From contig NZ_CP086612.1 in NCBI RefSeq assembly GCF_020883495.1, forward strand, positions 124,001 to 188,000: 64,000 nucleotides of DNA, given 5' to 3'. The position numbers were made by a program, and so were the translations under genes. The notes beneath the pieces were generated by a model, which did not search any database, was not told the DNA's origin, and saw only the letters and a program-made list of their open reading frames with translations. The DNA is from Shinella zoogloeoides (GTDB lineage Bacteria; Pseudomonadota; Alphaproteobacteria; Rhizobiales; Rhizobiaceae). Below are positions 61,519 to 64,000 of the stretch, piece by piece. Position 1 is the first letter of the stretch. Each line of letters opens with the position of its first letter.

Positions 61519-63075
61519 ATGATCGACGGCAAGCGGCTCGAGGCGGAGATGGATGGGCTTGCCGCGCGGTTCCCGGGGCCGGGCGGCGTGGCCGGGGTGG
61601 TGAGCGAGGGGCGCGTCATCGCCCGACGTGCCTGGGGCTTCGCCAATCTCGACACGGCCCTTGCCATGACCGCCGCAACGCGCCTGCCGATCTGCTCCAT
61701 CTCCAAGCAGTTCACCTGCGCGGCGATGCTGGCCGCCTGCGGCGCGCCCGAGGTGCTGGATGCGCGCCTTGCGGCGCATCTGCCGAATTTCGAGGGACCG
61801 CTGCCGAAGGTGCGCGACCTCTGCAACAACCAGTCGGGCCTGCGCGACTACTGGGCGCTGACGGTGCTGCACGGCGCGAAGGCCGAGCAGGAATTTACGC
61901 GCGAGGATGCGGCGCGGGTCTTCGCCCGCACCCGCACGGGGCACTTTGCGCCCGGCACCCGCTATTCCTACAGCAACGGCAATTTCCGCCTTCTCTCGAA
62001 CCTTGTGGAAGAGGCCTCGGGCGAGACGCTGGAAGCGCTCTATGCGCGCCATATCTGGCAGCCGGCCGGCATGGCGGGCGCGGTGCTGACGGCCGATACG
62101 CGCCACCCGGAAGACGGCGTGACCGGCTACGAGGGCAATGACGCGGCCGGCTACCTGCCGGCGGAAAACGGCATCTACTGGCGGGGCGACGCCGGCATTT
62201 CCGCCTCGCTCGACGACATGCTCGCCTATGAAAGCTGGATCGACGCGACGCGCGACGATCCGGAAAGCCTCTACCGGCGCATTGCCGAGCCGCAGGCCTT
62301 CCGCGACGGTGCGCCGGCGGCCTATGGTTTCGGCCTGCAGCATTCGCGCCTCGGCGATGTCGCCTTCACGGCCCATAGCGGCGCGCTGCGCGGCTTCCGT
62401 GCCTATCGCGCCGTCTCCACCGAGGCGCGGCTGTCGGTCGTCGTGCTGTTCAACCATCATGGCGACGCCTATGGCGCGGCCCAGCGCATCCTGCGCGCGG
62501 CGCTCGGCCTGCCGCATCCGGTCCCGCAGCCGCTTCGGCAGCGCTGGACGGGGCAATGGATCAGCGCCGAGACCGGCCTGCTGGCGCGGCTGGAGTCCGG
62601 CTACGACGCGGCGACCCTGCGCTTCGGCACCTCGCCCGAAGCCCTTTCGGAGACGGCGGAGGGCAGCCTTGCCTCCACAGCCACCACGATCGACCGCGAA
62701 GGCGACGATATCGTCATGCGCCGCCCCTCGGAGAACCATGCGGAGCGGCTGACGCCCGTTCCCCCGGCTCCCGCCGTTGCCGACCCGCAGATCGCCGGCC
62801 GCTACCGTTCGGCGGAACTGGCGGCGGATATCGTCGTCGAATGCCGGGACGGCGGCACCTATCTCACGGCCGAAGGTTTTCTCGGCACGGGGCGGCCGGA
62901 GATCGTCCAGCCCATCGGGCCGGACCTCTGGCTCGTCGTCACCCGCCGCTCCATGGACGCGCCGGCCCCCGGCGACTGGACCCTCAAGGCCGTCCGCGAC
63001 GAGGCGGGCGCGATTGCCGGCCTTACGCTCGGCTGCTGGCTGGCGCGCGGCATCGACTATGCACGCTGCGCCTGA
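61519..63075 (+). CDS. dap: D-aminopeptidase, serine beta-lactamase-like (family S12)
   Basis: 518 residues from ATG 61519, close to the 520 of the Ochrobactrum anthropi D-aminopeptidase. The SxxK motif is SISK, YSN serves as the second motif (RYSYSNGN), and HSG is the third (TAHSGALRG). The C-terminal ~190 residues form the two antiparallel barrels of DAP (IAGRYRSAELAADIVVE). It cleaves N-terminal D-amino acids from peptides and amides. Earlier in-frame ATGs at 61459 and 61498 exist; 61519 is chosen for the ribosome site GGAAGGCAGG and the known family start. No signal peptide. It lies 75 nt after the Lrp gene. Confidence 0.82.
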   Translation: MIDGKRLEAEMDGLAARFPGPGGVAGVVSEGRVIARRAWGFANLDTALAMTAATRLPICSISKQFTCAAMLAACGAPEVLDARLAAHLPNFEGPLPKVRDLCNNQSGLRDYWALTVLHGAKAEQEFTREDAARVFARTRTGHFAPGTRYSYSNGNFRLLSNLVEEASGETLEALYARHIWQPAGMAGAVLTADTRHPEDGVTGYEGNDAAGYLPAENGIYWRGDAGISASLDDMLAYESWIDATRDDPESLYRRIAEPQAFRDGAPAAYGFGLQHSRLGDVAFTAHSGALRGFRAYRAVSTEARLSVVVLFNHHGDAYGAAQRILRAALGLPHPVPQPLRQRWTGQWISAETGLLARLESGYDAATLRFGTSPEALSETAEGSLASTATTIDREGDDIVMRRPSENHAERLTPVPPAPAVADPQIAGRYRSAELAADIVVECRDGGTYLTAEGFLGTGRPEIVQPIGPDLWLVVTRRSMDAPAPGDWTLKAVRDEAGAIAGLTLGCWLARGIDYARCA

Positions 63076-63165
63076 TCCTGCCCGGCGCGGGCAAGTGCCG
63101 GGGCTTCCATCTGGAAGCGCCGCGCATTCCGGTCTAGGAACGTCCTGCAGGATTGGGGAGCGGAT

Positions 63166-64000
63166 ATGAAGACGGCGCGCGAATGGGGACTGATGCCCGA
63201 AGGCCGGCTGCGGCCGGGGCCGGGCAATGCCATTACCGATGTCGCCGGCGTTTCCGTCGGCCATCGCTCGCTGCGCGGCGAGGGGCTTTTCACCGGCGTG
63301 ACGGCGGTTATTCCTCATCCGGGCGATCTTTTCCGGCTGAAGCCGCGGGCGGCCGTGGAGGTTATCAACGGCTTCGGCAAGTCGGCGGGGCTGATGCAGG
63401 TGGCCGAACTCGGCACCGTCGAAACGCCGATCCTGCTGACCAACACCTTCGGCGTTGCCGCCTGCACCGAGGCGCTGGTCCGCCGCGCCATCGCCGCCAA
63501 TCCCGCCATCGGCCGCAAGACCTCGACGGTCAACGCGCTGGTCTTCGAATGCAACGACGGCAGCATCAACGATATCCAGGCGCTGGCGGTAACGCCCGCC
63601 GATGCGGACGCGGCGCTCGACGCGGCAAAGGGCGGGCCGGTGGAGCAGGGCGCTGTCGGTGCCGGCTCCGGCATGACCGCCTTCGGCTTCAAGGCCGGCA
63701 TCGGCACGGCCTCCCGGCTGATGCGCATCGACAAGCGCGATTTCACGCTCGGCGCTCTGGTGCTCGCCAATTTCGGCGGCACGGGTGATCTCGTCCTGCC
63801 GGATGGCCGTTGGCCCGATCCGCGTGCGCCCTCCAGCCCCGAGCGCGGCTCCGTCATCGTCGTTCTCGCAACGGACCTGCCGCTTTCCGACCGCCAGCTC
63901 CAGCGCGGCGCGCGGCGCGGCGGTGCTGGCCTTGCCCGGCTCGGCGCGTTCTGGGGCCACGGCAGCGGCGATATCGTGCTCTGTTTCACCACCGCCGATC
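63166..64000 (+). CDS. dmpA: DmpA/P1 family aminopeptidase (3' truncated)
   Basis: The frame stays open to the window end; 278 residues are present of about 370. The sequence follows DmpA/BapA enzymes: PGPGNAITDVAGVSVGH, VEVINGFGKSAGLMQV, PILLTNTFGVAAC and LVFECNDGSIND. ERGSVIVVLATDLPL contains the Gly228-Ser229 bond at which the family self-cleaves to free the catalytic N-terminal Ser. DmpA of Ochrobactrum releases N-terminal L-residues, and relatives cleave beta-peptides. It lies 90 nt after the D-aminopeptidase gene, whose best-known relative is from the same genus. Start ATG has GGGGAGCGG upstream. Confidence 0.88.
   Translation, partial: MKTAREWGLMPEGRLRPGPGNAITDVAGVSVGHRSLRGEGLFTGVTAVIPHPGDLFRLKPRAAVEVINGFGKSAGLMQVAELGTVETPILLTNTFGVAACTEALVRRAIAANPAIGRKTSTVNALVFECNDGSINDIQALAVTPADADAALDAAKGGPVEQGAVGAGSGMTAFGFKAGIGTASRLMRIDKRDFTLGALVLANFGGTGDLVLPDGRWPDPRAPSSPERGSVIVVLATDLPLSDRQLQRGARRGGAGLARLGAFWGHGSGDIVLCFTTAD

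Overview
The window is GC-rich, gene-dense bacterial DNA carrying gene families typical of alphaproteobacteria of the order Hyphomicrobiales (Rhizobiaceae-like). Pointers are a TGA-N9-TCA iron box of the RirA type, a divergent betI/choX pair, an OxyR-KatG pair, a PccR-type regulator, an AapJ-like binding protein, Ochrobactrum-type D-aminopeptidase and DmpA relatives, and a rhizobial RIME-like intergenic repeat. The genus cannot be fixed from the sequence. I see no rRNA, tRNA, CRISPR array, insertion sequence or phage gene. The content is catabolic, transport and respiratory operons, as on an accessory replicon or a variable chromosomal region (inference).

Layout. 1-2297: end of a RuBisCO-like protein and a DUF1537 kinase, probably the oiaX-oiaK step of apionate catabolism. 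2304-7145 (minus): cobalamin uptake btuBFCD under a B12 riboswitch. 7231-14415: AraC regulator, TonB receptor and a CeuBCDE/VctPDGC-like catechol siderophore importer behind an iron box. 14481-20683: GntR regulator, a Cys/Met-type PLP enzyme and a complete CUT1 ABC importer of unknown substrate. 20705-23169: betI divergent from an orphan choX joined to an alpha/beta hydrolase. 23176-31101: propionate oxidation (epimerase, mutase, pccA, a small membrane protein, pccB) and the divergent regulator pccR with TTTGCAAA operators. 31131-39822: complete nosRZDFYLX for N2O respiration. 39860-43001: anaerobic class III ribonucleotide reductase, in which the glycyl-radical segment is a separate 59-residue gene between nrdD and nrdG. 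43032-46344: katG and oxyR. 46396-47138: RIME-like repeat and a tyrosine phosphatase-like gene. 47297-55260: amide operon with AmiC/AmiR-type sensor and antiterminator, a leader terminator, an Opp/Dpp ABC importer and a formamidase-family amidase. 55257-56559: unknown gene and a YghU-type glutathione transferase. 56725-64000: AapJ-like binding protein, a 1016-residue kinase/M23/aminotransferase-fold fusion, an Lrp regulator, and D-aminopeptidase and DmpA-type peptidase genes.

How parts fit together. Imported cobalamin would serve the B12-dependent methylmalonyl-CoA mutase in the same window. NosRZDFYLX and the oxygen-sensitive NrdD/NrdG suit growth without oxygen, and TTG-N8-CAA sites of the FNR/NnrR type lie upstream of both groups. 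The most unusual elements are the split glycyl-radical reductase, the self-contained ANTAR-controlled amide operon, the three-domain kinase/M23/phospho-lyase-like protein next to an amino-acid binding protein, and the sulfur-amino-acid-type PLP enzyme tied to a sugar-type importer.
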